Source: Acarospora socialis (Eukaryota > Ascomycota > Lecanoromycetes > Acarosporales > Acarosporaceae). Taken from it: a DNA stretch of 64,000 nucleotides. Below, one piece after another: positions 23,613-36,300 of this stretch; within the stretch, counting starts at the first letter, position 1, and each line of letters starts with the position of its first letter. The position numbers and the translations under genes were made by a program. Location of the stretch: positions 1,736,001 to 1,800,000 of the forward strand of contig JAMYGW020000003.1 of NCBI GenBank assembly GCA_025617375.2, read 5' to 3'. Below the pieces are notes generated by a model. The model made no database searches, was not told the DNA's origin, and saw only the letters and a program-made list of their open reading frames with translations.

Positions 23613-25362
23613 GAATCAGTTTCTGCATCTGTTGATTATCAGAATCTTCTGTTTTGTGATTTTACAGAGAGTTTGAGTGATTCAGACTTAAGAGACAGCA
23701 TATTCTGTACACTGAATTCTGTATATTTTAATAGTACACAGTTGTTGTTCTGCTCTCTAGAGTCTGTGAACATTCAGTTAAGTTTATTAACTGCTGAAGA
23801 GCACTGAAATCTCATTGAATAAAATAAGTTCAGTTTTACACTATACAACTTCAATTGTTGAGTGATTCTATAGAAGTTCTAAAGCTATATTATATTTTAA
23901 TAATTATGAGAAACTATCTGAAAAATACTTTCTTCTTAATAGTGACTGAAATGATCTGTGCTCATTTCAGAACTTTGAAGTTTGTTTCAATCTTGATTGA
24001 AATGCTATCAATTTCTGCAACTTTTCTTTTCAGCACTGAAGAGTATAAAAGTTATATCTTGACTCATTGATTGATAAGCTTCTAAACAGCAAAAACAAAG
24101 ATAATAGCACAATTTTTGATAATAGTAAATGTGCAATGAGCATTCATTATTGATCTAGAATTACTGAGTATATAAACTTCAAAATGAGTGTAAAAAAAGC
24201 TCACAAGTCTTCTTTCTTCATGTTCATGATAGTTGAGATACATTCATGAAGATTGTCATGAGAAATCTCAAGCATTTCATTATATAAATACAACAGTCAA
24301 AGCAAGAGACAGTGAGACTTCAAAAAGAAAATCATCTGTGACTGACTGCTTCAGATTTGCATCACAAGAGTTTTATTCTGTAATTTCTGAACAATATAGT
24401 CATGAGTGCAGACTAAAAAAGAGTTAAGATATCTGAACATTTCTAAAGTAGATTAGTTATAGACAGACTCAAGAATTCTGATAATTTGCTGTTCATTATG
24501 TTAGCTGAGAAAAGAAAAAAGAGAATGATATCTTCTCACAGAGTCATTAAATGTATAAACTTTGCAGAAGTCAATTTTCTCAATAGTTATGATGGGAAAT
24601 TCTTTTCTGACAAATTCATCAACTTGTAAGTTTTTAGCTGAATTTTTTATATAAAGAAAGTCATTCTTGTTGATGATCTCTATCATCTCTTAAGCATTGA
24701 AAAAGATTACAGAAGTCATAAATTGATCAAGTTTGCTGATGATGAAAAGTTGTGAAGCTTGACTTGAATATTGTAATGTGACTTGTTGAAGATCAGTGAT
24801 GAATCTTATTAACTTTATCATTATATTGAATGCTGACTTAATGACAATTCTGCTTCAAACAACTAAAAAGTAATCATGATCTCTGTAATGATGAGCAGTA
24901 ATGACTTTGTGAATTATGTAATAATTAATCTGCTGACACTTACTGATGCTTGTACTGCAGAAGTAGTTTACTTGATTAACTACATCACTGTTTTGTGAAC
25001 AGTGATACTGAAAGTGATCACATCAAGTTATATATGATAGTGTGATGACAGCTTTGAGATCAAATATCTATGATATTCAATGTTAGAGAAAAAGTCTCAG
25101 TCTGTTTGCATTAAGACTATATCAGCAGAATAGTGTCAAGAAAGCACTTTTTTCACTGTTGAAGATTTACAATCAGAGAGTCACACATCATTGAGATTGA
25201 TCTACTGAATCTATGTCATGTATATTATTTCAGCATTTCACTTTAGCTAAACTAGAATCTTCTTTGAATCAGAACTCATTTTAATATATTTGCTCTTTAG
25301 CAGATAGATTGACAGCTGAGAAATGCTGACAAGCAATCAATTCAGATGTGTAAAATCTGACT
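23613..25362. other. Mutated DNA with short open fragments
   Basis: Plus-strand fragments at 23,520-23,807, 23,855-24,070 and 24,233-24,427 are open but anonymous. The last is Ser/Lys/Arg-rich with several Cys and His and reads like coding sequence. I recognise no family. They may be the decayed continuation of the relic ending near 23,110. Confidence 0.35.
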
Positions 25363-25568
25363 AACACTCACTTTAAAAAGTGATCAACACTCACTTCAGA
25401 AAGTGATCAACACTCACTTCAGAAAGTGATCAACACTCACTTCAGAAAGTAGTCAACACTCATTTTCAAAAAGTGATCAACACTCACTTCAGAAAGCAAT
25501 CAACACTTACTTTTGAAAAGTGATCAACATTTACATCAAAAAGTGATCAACATTCACTTCAGAAAGTA
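25363..25568. repeat. 23-bp tandem array with hairpin units
   Basis: Nine units of AACACTCACTTCAGAAAGTGATC type start at 25,363, 25,386, 25,409, 25,432, 25,455, 25,479, 25,502, 25,526 and 25,549, at 23-24-bp spacing. Each unit contains CACTT-CAGA-AAGTG, an inverted repeat able to form a small hairpin. Units two to four are almost identical; later units diverge, mainly by transitions. There are no spacers, so it is a minisatellite and not a CRISPR array. Confidence 0.85.
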
Positions 25569-27190
25569 AAAGTTTGACTTTTACTCAAGTTGCAGTTAGT
25601 CACTTCTCTGATGTTGTCTGCTATCTTTTATCTATTAATTGAATGTGCAGATTGTCTCAAATGTCATTAATATTAATTATTAATGTTGATCTTTCTGTGC
25701 ATTGTCTGTCACATTAAAAGAATGTATTGAGAAACTTATTTCATTATTGTCTTCTCTCATTGTTTAAATCACATATATAATCATCTGCAAAGCATTTCAT
25801 GTCTTGAAACTTCAGTGTCTTTCATTAAAGTTATCATCAGAAAGTGCTCACAAACTCAAGCAAAACAGTTGTACTGAGATAACAATCAGCATACACTTGT
25901 TCTAGAGAAATAATTTTAAGACTTACAGTTTGTTCTGTTCTAACAGAAGAAAATATTACTTGTATTTAACATGACAGTTATATCTTCTGACTACTTAAAT
26001 GAATCTTGAAATCTGATTCAATACTGATCAGCTTATGACTTTGAAGATGATTGCATCATATGATGATCATTTAAGATACTTGAAATATTCATTCATGAAA
26101 TATCATATATTGAATGTCATAAACATCAGAAGTTCTATAACTTAGTTGTTTTAAAGCTGTATCTTTCAATGCTGTGTACACTGATCAAATGCATCAATCA
26201 TTTCTATGATCTCACACTATCAATCAAAGATAAAATCAATGTCTACAGTATTTCAGAGACAAATCAAAGAGTTCAAGATAACTTCTTCAACAATCTCAAC
26301 AAAACACACTGTCTTAAAGCAACTAGAGACTCTCTGTTGTGCTATAATGCTGTTTTAAGAAAGTTTAAAAGATGATGTCTTGTTTCTGATGTCAAGATAG
26401 AGTATTTTGTTACATATTCTCTGTGAAAAAAGCTGATCATATTTGCTAAACATATTCTTTTCAAGTTCAGCAATGTTTTCTGATATTCATTTTTATTCTT
26501 TGCATAAATCTTGAAAAACTCAGTGATTCTACTTTTCTCAAGCTTCTTCTGAATCAAAGTCAGTTAAATTGATTTTAAATGATTCAGTAAGAGCATAATG
26601 AGCATGAACTTCAGTTATCATCTCAGTTTGCTGAGATTTATTCAGAACATCTGAAGCATCAGACAGTTTTTTTTCTTTGTTTGCTGCTTTGAATCTTTGA
26701 CAATGATATGCTCTCTTGCTCAAATAAGATTCAAACTTTCAGTTCACAGTCTTTCAGATCATTTGAGTGCATCTAATTACATAAAGTTCTTTCAAAGTTC
26801 AGAGATCTGAAAAGTTCAATATTCATCTTAACTGTTCTAGAGATGACTGCAAGTCTTAGAGCACATTTATCAATCAGTCTTCTGAAAAATCACTTAAATC
26901 TTTTATTAAGATTGCTGAGTCAGTTTGATGATCTTCTAGTGAAATATATGAAACTAAACTTGTTGATGACTTACTTCTAAGTAACAAAGCATCTTGATGC
27001 TGATGAAAACAGTAAACACTTTTATCATATTAATTCATCACTTCAACAGTCAGACAACAGTATTCTCTTGCTTTTTAAATGAAATACTAACTGTATTGAT
27101 CAAGCTCTCAAAGCACTTCATGATTGAACAGCATATTTTAATGACAAGCATCTGCATTAACAATTAATTCAATGTATTCAACACTTCAAA
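25569..27190. other. Mutated DNA with anonymous frames on both strands
   Basis: Minus-strand frames at 26,538-26,723 and 26,342-26,557 have polar, coding-like composition (Lys, Glu, Ser, Thr) and may be parts of one decayed gene. The overlapping plus-strand frame 26,169-26,375 is also open. I see no motif in either and cannot choose the strand with confidence. Confidence 0.35.
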
Positions 27191-28260
27191 GTGTCTGCTG
27201 AGATGAGTCTTCTTTTAACTGTCTTTTTCTCACTTCAACAACTATACTCTCATCAGTTGACTAATCATTCAAAATTTAAGATGAATCACTTAGAAGATGT
27301 TGATCATCTTCTTAAAGAAAAGTTTTACAGTGATGTGCATGTGATCTTGAAACACTTTGTCTACTTATTTCAGCATATTGTACAGATTAACATCAGTATG
27401 ACTAGAGAAAAAAATATTCTTCAATCTTTAGTGAATGTTCTGACTACTGATGCATCAGTCTTGACATATATTGATATATTTTTAGACTTATATTGAATAA
27501 GTCAGCTATACTTAACTCAGACTCATTTCAAAGTTCTTGCAATTCTTTCTGCAATGCTTGACTACTTTAAGACAACAGCTATGTTACTTCTTGAGAAGAT
27601 CAATATTATCAGTATTTATGACAAGTTTGAAATCTGCACAAAGTACACTGTTTCAGATTAATCATTGCAAAACAAAATCATCATGAATCTTAATCAAGAT
27701 CATTGTTCTGTACTGAATAACAGTCAAGACAGAACTTCTCAGACATCAGTTACATATAAATACACTTGCACTTTTGTCTGTGAAGAGATCTTTGACAAGA
27801 AGAATCACTGAAAGAATCATGAACACAGTCAACACTTTTAACTTAAGTTTTGATGTTGTTGTCAATCTGATGACATTAAGCAATGTGTGAAATTGATATG
27901 ACATAAGTAAAAGTTTGAAGAATATTTGCATGACAATCATGATATCATTCTTGAGAAGAACTTGAAAAAGAAATTGCACAATTGTCATCTCAGTAAAGAC
28001 AGAACATTTCAATTCTAATATGAATTTTGTTGAGATCTGAAGCTGTCATCAATGAAATGACTTGAGACATGAAACAAAAGATTCATTCACATTGAAAGAC
28101 ATTATAAAAGTGAAGTCAACATCAAGAATTGATTTTCTGTAGATGAAAATAGATTTAAATGAGAACAGAAAGCACTAGACATCAAAACAATGTTTAACAA
28201 CAGAAATGATTCTTGAAAAGTGAGACAGCTCTGATTCTCTGATCAATAGAAGACTAATTA
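27191..28260 (+). pseudogene. Relic of a fungal C2H2 zinc-finger protein
   Basis: The frame from 27,191 is open for 101 codons and helical in character. A finger follows at about 27,760-27,840: Cys-x3-Cys-x12-His-x4-His with Phe and Lys/Asn around it, in the style of a Pezizomycotina C2H2 protein family. A Cys-Cys-Cys cluster and His (about 27,846-27,905) follow. A second Cys/His region lies at about 27,970-28,110 (HNCHLSKDRTFQF, then YEFC and RFIHIERHY). That layout is familiar from expanded fungal proteins of unknown role, presumably nuclear. Stops interrupt it, mostly TGA at places where Trp would be expected, so it is dead. It has no visible terminal repeats. Confidence 0.6.
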
Positions 28261-31189
28261 CTGATATTTTAACAGTTAATATTGTTATCTTCTCTCAATC
28301 TAATGAAGCAAGTCTTTGTTCTTATTCATATGTCTTTGAACAATTCTGAGTATTCATGCAACTCATATAACTTGAATGAAATTCTTCTGCACAAAGACTT
28401 TGAAATTGTGAATGTGTTCTGAGTCTGTAAACTAATTGAGAACTCAGCAATAAAACTTGTGATCAGAAGATCTTGTCTTGAAAAGTTCAAGAAGAGCTTT
28501 TCTCATTATGAGATTAGTTCTGACTATGACTCAATAAGTTTCAATTTCAATGAGATCAAAGCTGTCAGTTCACAGAACACAGAATTAAGATTTTTGCAAA
28601 AAGCTGCTGACACAATTGAGACTGAATGACAACCAGAAGCTGCAATGAGTTATTATTTTGTACTAGAGTCAAGAAAACTGCAGAAAAGATTCAAAGCAGT
28701 GTGTAAAGATGAGAAAAGAAAGACAGAAAGTAAGAATGAAGAAAATGAAAAGAATTCAATTCTGACAAATGAAAATGACATAGCAGAACAAGCTTTAGCA
28801 GATATCATAGTTAAATGATATGATCAGAAACTGCAACAGATTCAGTGATAGAATAAAGTGAGTTTAAAACTCATGTGAGAATGTTCATAGATCTATTATG
28901 ATACTTTATCAAATCAGAAGTACAAAAGCATGTTATACACTCATTTCTGCATTGACAAATAACTAGAAAGTCTGTACAGTCTACAGTCTTGAATCTCTCT
29001 GTAATCAGATATAACTTATTTCTGAAGTGCACTGAAAGATAAGAATACTGTTTACAGAAATTTGCTAAGTTAAGTATAAAAGAAATATTTGTCTAAAAGT
29101 ATCAGTTATCTGTAAGTCAATGAATTAAAGATTGATCTTAAGATGTAACTCTGCAGATACTAGCTACTTTATATGTATTCAACTTTCATAGCTGAATGCA
29201 AAGCTCAGAACTCACAAACATTCTGAGATTAATCTTAAGAACAAAGAAATGCTCAGCAGCACAATAGATAGATTTAAATGAAACTGAAAGCTTCAAATCA
29301 ATTACATAATCTTCTTGCTTTATGTTTCTGAGTAATACATGTTCTGTCTGATTCATTTGAGTAAAGAGTGATGACAGTAAAAACTGTGAATAGTGCATCT
29401 TATTCATAAAGCTCATACTCTCAATGACAAGAAAACAAAAACAGAATACATAAATTAGAATTGAGAGCTCTGCAAAATGTTACATAATTGCTTTTAATTT
29501 CAAGAAATTGACTGAGATCTCACAGAATGATATCTCTGAAGTTCAATACAGAGAGATTTAAAAGCAAAGCATGCAAAAAATGAAAATTCTGTGAGATACA
29601 CAGATGCTGAAACTCATCAACTTCATGTATATAAGAACATATTATATCAACTTATCTTTGCAATCTTCAGTGCTTTCTTGACAAGATAATTATCATATTT
29701 GATAATCTTCTGAATATGTATAAACAGTTTGTTTCACTGATGACTGATATTTCAAAAGATTTCATTCATGTCAATGATGCTCTGAATTTTCAGCTTGCAA
29801 AAATTGATCATGTCAGAGTAAGTGATTCTGTCAGTCATCTTGTGAGAAGATCTCTTTATAAAGAGTGTGAAGAGTGAAATATCAATTTGAATTTGATCTG
29901 TATAGAAGAGAGAATAATGTCTAGCTAATCACTTTTCTTTAATCAGTGAATTTTGATATTGAACAACAATTTAAAGTAACATAAACTCAGAAGTGTGATA
30001 TCAATCAGAATATATGATTAAGCTGTTCAGAAACTTTCAGCTAGCAGTCAATTTTTGTTGACTCAGTCTCAGTGAGTGAGTCTCTAGATCTCAACAAATA
30101 ATGTAATATATAAAGAAGTTTTGCTTTCTTAACATCTGTCTAATATGTAAGTAGATGAAGAAAGAAAAAGAAAAAAGAGCTTAATATATACATCTGTAAC
30201 TAGCTAATATCTTTGCAGCTGAGCAGAATACAGACTCAGATAGAACAATATCACAGTTAATAGATAACAAACATGATAGAAAAGAAAATCTTTGATTAAA
30301 TTTGTGACATGATTAAGAATATACTGAAGTCACTTGTCAAAAGAAATCTTGTGAAAATATTGTCAGCTTTGTCAACTAATGATGACAGTGAGAACTTTAG
30401 ATTTCTCATTAACTGTCTGATATGAACTAAAGCACAAGTACAACTCTAAAGAATAAGATGATTTCTGAGTTTCTTTAGTTGTAGAATAGAATGAACATAT
30501 TGATGACAACACATGAACTTGTTGAGACATCTTAAAAGAAATATGAAGTGACAGTGAAGCAAAAAACTATGATACTTGTAGTTTCAAGACTTCTGAGTGT
30601 CAATGAAGAAATAATAAATACAAGATGCTGAGCAGAGCAATTAAGTCAAGTGAAGCAATAACAGAATAAAGAGAAATATGAGCACTCAGAGATTCTCATT
30701 GATTCATAATCTGTTCAGAATAGTTAAGACAGTTAGTGAGTACACTCTTGACAGAGTTTTAACTATCTCAACTACAAAGTCACTGTTTTGTGAAGCAATG
30801 TCTTACATTGATATCAATGAGTCTTTGAATGATATTGTTCTTGTGCTTTGAGTGTTTAATAGTATTGCTAGATATGATGATCAAGATGATAATATGCATT
30901 GTGAAGCTTTTGCAGTGTATATAGAATTATGACATGCTGTATCTTTGACAAAATTTTTTCTTGAGATGAACACAATTACTTTCATCTCTTATGAAGTTGA
31001 ACTTTTGAGATCATTCATTGCTTGCAAATCTCATCAGCACATTTCAGTACCATGAAATATTCAGATATTTATGCAAGTGAGAACTTGTCTCATGATATCT
31101 TGACTGCTCTTACTGCAGCAAAGACATAATACTTAAGTCATAATTCATGATGCTCAGATGACAGAAACAGATGCTAGTGTATTTATATC
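28261..31189. other. Mutated DNA, nothing recognised
   Basis: Stops are dense in all frames. The plus strand at about 28,380-28,800 has a polar, coding-like stretch that may be the decayed 3' part of the zinc-finger relic. The minus-strand frame 29,186-29,416 has no support. I found no terminal repeats. Confidence 0.4.
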
Positions 31190-32011
31190 AGTATACACTG
31201 TCTATAGATTGTTTGAGAGACTCATCATTTTTAGTTGAGTGAGAAAGTTTCATTGTGTTGCTGCTAGAAAATCTTTAATATTCAATTTGTCTCTTCATTT
31301 CTCTGAGATTTTAAGAACTGTTGAACTGAGATTCAAGATGCTTGTCATTGATTTCATGAGTTCTATCATAATGATCTCAATGTACTTTATGTCATTCATA
31401 TCTCTCTTAGCTGAGAAAATCTTTCACTTAAGAATGAACTCTGCAATGTTAACTGCATATTATCATCAGTCTTTCTGCTTGACTCAAATGCTATAATATA
31501 TATTAATTTTAATCTTTTCATCTTGATTCAGAAGAATGATGTTGCAGTTAAGAGTTTCATAAAAGAGTAAAAGCTTTTCATGAATATAGAAGAGATCATC
31601 AATCAGTTATCACTTTTTCTGTAAGTATTTCAGATACAGCTATAAACAAGTATTAATTTCTTTGCAGATTGCTGTGATCTCAAAAGCTTGTAATGAATCT
31701 TCATTTACAGTCATAATGTGTCTTAAAGAGACATTTATCTGTTTATAGACTATCACAATTTTATTGTCTTTCAAGAACATCTCTTTAATGTTAACAAGAT
31801 GATCACTTCTTGAAACTGATATATGATACATTGATTTTGAATCAACTCTTTTTACACATTTGATCACAACAAAAACTTTATCTTTCACATTTTCACATGC
31901 AATTAAAGCTGATTCAGCTTGATCTAGAGTCATGAATTCATGATAAAATCTTTGAGTCTTACTGTGAATAAGCTGTGTGTAGTTTTTATGCTTTGCTTTC
32001 ACAACATTCAC
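31190..32011 (-). pseudogene. Relic of a degenerate protein-kinase-like gene
   Basis: Reading down the minus strand from 32,011, an uninterrupted 123-codon segment resembles a kinase N-lobe. It has VVIKCVKRVDSKSMYHI (beta-3/alpha-C region) and then DHLVNIKEMFL and KIVIVYKQINVSLRHI (beta-4/beta-5 and hinge). Then comes an AFEITAICKEI helix. The downstream part (forward 31,500-31,590) has YIHEKLL and LNCNIILLNQDEKIKI, at the place of the catalytic loop. The HRD motif is absent there, so the parent was probably already a pseudokinase. Forward 31,236-31,412 encodes a C-lobe-like segment (MIELMKS, IKDFLAATQ). This arrangement is familiar from expanded kinase-like families of Pezizomycotina. Stops in the C-terminal half show it is inactive. 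Confidence 0.6.
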
Positions 32012-32360
32012 TTTGCTCTGACTGATAAAGATTGATTTTAATCAGAAGATGTTATGATTTGATCTTACTTGAGCAACTTTTCTGATTACACAGTCACAAG
32101 CTATTATTTCTGACAGAATCAACAGCATCTCACTGTTTATCTTAGTTAGTCAATTGAACATGATTATTTAATTCTTACAATTCTCATCAAGTGACAAAGA
32201 ACTGTCTTATGACTTTTTGATGCATTCAGTTTAGACTTTTCATCTGAAGTCAAAACTGAATGTCTTCAAGCTTTTAAGAAGTAGTATCTTCAGATTTCTT
32301 GTACACACTTATAGATGCTGTAATTACACATCAATTCTCTTCATTCAACTATCTATCACT

Positions 32361-33370
32361 ATGTCTGCACACTTCAAGAGTCAATTTATGCTGAAGAAAT
32401 CATCAGACATTTTTTTTTCATCAAATATATTTGACTACTGTGTTGAGATAAGCAGTTCTGAAAACAAGAATCAATCATTATTTAATGACTCTCAAGATCA
32501 ATCTCAAAAGCAACTGTCAGCAGACAGAAAGAAGTTTTCAAAACATTAAGTGACATTTTAAGAGTCTGTAAGATTGTGAGATCAAGCTCTAATATACTCA
32601 CTGTTTTGTAAATGTTTTAAGTCAGAAAAAACAGACAATGTGACTTCTCTGAATCATCAGATAGCAAGACATGAAAAAACAATGTTAAGTTATGAAAAAT
32701 TGTCTCATTAACTTAAATCATCTAAAACTCATCAGTCACTGACTTCTGAAGAGTGAGTAATAGAATTCATCTATAAGAAAAGCTTTTTACTACAGAAGCT
32801 GATATATCATAAAGATACTTGAATGACAGAGATAAAATTCTTGAAAAAAATCATAAAGCTTCATGCAAAAATGAAGACTGTTCTAGCAGAGCTTGACTGA
32901 GTCATGAATGAACAATTCAAAGAGCAAGCACAAGTGAAATTCAATCTATGCAGCTATTGAAGCATAGACTTTGATGATGAAAATGTAAAAGACATTGTTT
33001 TTTAAAAGTATCTTCTGTCACAAATAGAAGAATTTCAGACTGTTAGATCTGATAGTTTATGAGCAATATTCAGAGTTGTGTGAAAAGTCTACATGACATT
33101 AATTGTTCACATCTCAATCTGGTTTGCAAAAGAATCTAGTGTATAATTTCATATTGTCATAATTCACTGCAATTAAATCTTACACACATGTCTCAGAATT
33201 GATCATGTGCTTCTTAATCTTTCACTACTGTCTTGTGTTTTCATAAAGAATTTCAGAATCTGAATTTCTCAGCAGACTGATGCTTCAGTTTGAGCAGTTT
33301 CATATTACTGTGAAGATGTGACTAAACTAGATTCTGCAGTTTGTTTCACACTTGTTGATTTATAAACATT
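32361..33370 (+). pseudogene. Relic of an unknown Lys/Ser-rich protein
   Basis: A plus-strand frame begins MSAHFKSQFMLKKSS and can be followed for about 335 codons with TGA/TAA interruptions. It is open for the first 62 codons, then strongly basic (Lys, Ser, His). There is no membrane segment and no motif I recognise. It lies head-to-head with the kinase-like relic, 350 bases away. A host gene of a duplicated family is one reading; an element gene is another. Confidence 0.35.
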
Positions 33371-36300
33371 AGCAGTATAAGCTATTTAAAGCTGAGTCTG
33401 AGTGTTTCTGATGTATCTGTAACTAACTTTTTCACTTTTTCATCAATATCTCAAGAACTAATTTAATTGTTCAGCAAACTCAACAGATTCATAGCTTCTT
33501 TTCTGTAAATGAGACAATTATGTTTGTCTATCATCATAAAGTTCTGTATCAAGCTTTCTGACTTATAATATATCTCAATACAGAAAATCTGATTTCAATT
33601 AGAGAAATACATCTCAGTTCTCAAGCAAAGTCTCAATTCTGAAGCAGAATCACTCACATAACTATTAAAGTTGATGTCTTTCTTCAATGCTCTGTCTATA
33701 AGTTTGCTCACTGATCTTCAGTTTTCTCATACTTTGTTAGTAATATGTCTGCAGTCAGAGCTAAAGATACTCATCAACATTTTGTAGTTATTATATCAAT
33801 TGTATCTTCTGTGTTTAAATCTGAAAATTGTTGAACTCACTTACTAATTCTTTCAGATATGACAATTGCACTATAATACTAAATTCTGCAGCAATTATCA
33901 GAATCTTTCTGTACTCACTAATCAGTACATTCATGTCATGTAATTTACTGAAAAGTGTCAGACAAAATTCAAAGACTTAAGACTTGCTTTTGAAGCTTTT
34001 ATAGTCAAACTTTATCTGTACAACTTCTACAAAACTATTCTCAATTAAGTTCTGATAATTCTTAATATAATCAGAAAGATTCTTCTCATATTGATCAGAC
34101 TCTGTATTCTGAAACTTTTTCAGACTTTTAAGATAGAGTTCAGCATAAGCAAACAGTTTTTGTGTAAATTCTCTTCTTGATTCTATCATTAAATTAAGAA
34201 TAATAACTTTTTTATCTTTCATTCAGAAGACAATCATGAAGAAATGACTCTGAAGAAATGATTAAAAACTAATTGAAGATATTCAGATATTCACATACTG
34301 TTTAACTTTGATTTTCAATGATCTTAAGACATCAAGACTCATTCTGATGATACTGTGATGTTTTAATATTAGAACTTGTGAATGATCTTCATCAGAGTTG
34401 ATATTTCTGTAAACAACAATAAGACATTGCAAGACAAATGTAATGAGAAAGATGCTGATCAAAATGTACACATAAAGATTGAACAGCTTCAAACTCAATA
34501 TAGTGTGCTTTCAAACAGTATAGTCAGCTGTCAAGATGACAGTCTGATGTTTACAAAGAAAAAACTTGTATAAGAGTAATCAAAAAAGTTACAACAATTA
34601 AAAAATTAAAAAGTTGATTGCAACAGAAGTCTAAAAGAATGAGTCAGTCTTAATTCATCTCAGATGAATCACAACTTTACTATAAATTCAAAAAGTTAAT
34701 CAGAAGCACTGAACAAGTTCAGATTGACTGTATTGACTATATTAATGATGATATGAAGTAAATTTAGAAAGATGAACATGACATTGATAGAAGCATGAAT
34801 ATAATGATAAGTGAGTAAGAAAAGATCTAGAATGTCACTGATAAAGCTCAGATGATAGATGAAATAAAAAGATATTATGTTGATTAGTAATAAGATCTCT
34901 ACACAATCACTCATTTTTCTAATTGTAAACACTTGAAATGTGCTACAGAATATGTTGATAATTAAATAAAAAAGATAAAAAAATACTTGTGCTCAAGTTC
35001 AAAGTTCAAAGAATTGATGCTGCTGCAGAATCAGAGAATAAAAGAAAAATTATGCAAGAAACATATTTCATGATTGCAAAAGCTGAACAAAAAGTAAAGC
35101 AATACACACAATAATACACAAACTGAAGACAGCATCTGTGATGATTGTATAGATTTGAGTAATATTCATGATAAATGTACAGATTTAGAATATAGAGTTG
35201 AGTGTTAAAGATGAAGTGTTTAATGATTGCAAATTTGTACTTGACAGACAAGCATTCAGATGTTAATTTAAAAGCATTCAATATTTTCACTCTGATAATG
35301 AAGTATTTACAGTTCTGCTTTCAACACAAGAAGAATTTCATTGTTGATCAATATTGCACTCAATGAAGCATCTATTATTAAATATAACACTTAATTAAGA
35401 CACAGACAGAGACTCTTCTAGTATAAGTGACAACATGTCATGTTAAGTAGATTTAAGTAGATCTGAAAAGTCAATAAAAGCATTTACTTACATTTAATTT
35501 CATGGTGAAGCATCAAAACTCATGACATATTGTATGAGAGAAGTTTCAAAAGTGAACTTCAAGCTTTTTCAGAAAGACAAACAAATAATTACAGATGACA
35601 GAAGCAGATCTTTACATGATAATTCATCAAGATAATAAATATTATAGCTACAGTTCAACTAATCAATCAAGATGATCTCTGTCACAGCAAGATATTGTGA
35701 GTCACTTTTGAAATTTTATAAATCTAAAACTGTTGATGAATTGTATGTCAGACAAATCACTCTTCATCTTCACTACATTTAGATTTTAAAGACTTTGATA
35801 TGTCAAACAAAGAAAGACATGAGCAAGAAGTGAAGCTAAAAGCACAAGTAATTATCAAGCTTAATTAAAGCTGTAGACAGAGAAGCAACAAGACAACTGT
35901 TGAACAGAAAAGAAGAATTTTCTTTATTTTCAATTCTTTTGTTTTGCAAATATCATCAATCATGAAGACTTGATGCACAGATGACAAATTATCTAGTTAG
36001 CAAATATATGTTTAAATCATCAATCATTCTCATTGAAGCACTTCAGAATCACTCAATCAGCAAAGTATGTAAAATGTTTAATGCAGTTCTGTTATATAAC
36101 TGTATAGAAGTTAATTCTTCAGAACTTCTTTGAGCAGCAGAATCTCACATGTAAGTTTAAGATATGAATCAATCTTAAGACTGATGAAGTACTTCTTTAA
36201 ATAGATTTTCATATGTTGAGTGAGATGACAACATAATTTCAAACTTGACTTTGAAAGCTTAGAACAAGTCTGATTTATATTGATGCTGTGATGTCTTATA

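Noticed and set aside
25363-25568. CRISPR-like array of short direct repeats
   Set aside because: Units are head-to-tail with no unique spacers, and the genome is eukaryotic; it is a minisatellite. The same applies to the arrays at 13.7, 45.2 and 45.6 kb.
25569-27190. Starship-type DUF3435 recombinase or captain gene
   Set aside because: A minus-strand polar frame prompted the idea, but no tyrosine-recombinase motif or Cys-rich C-terminal pattern could be found.
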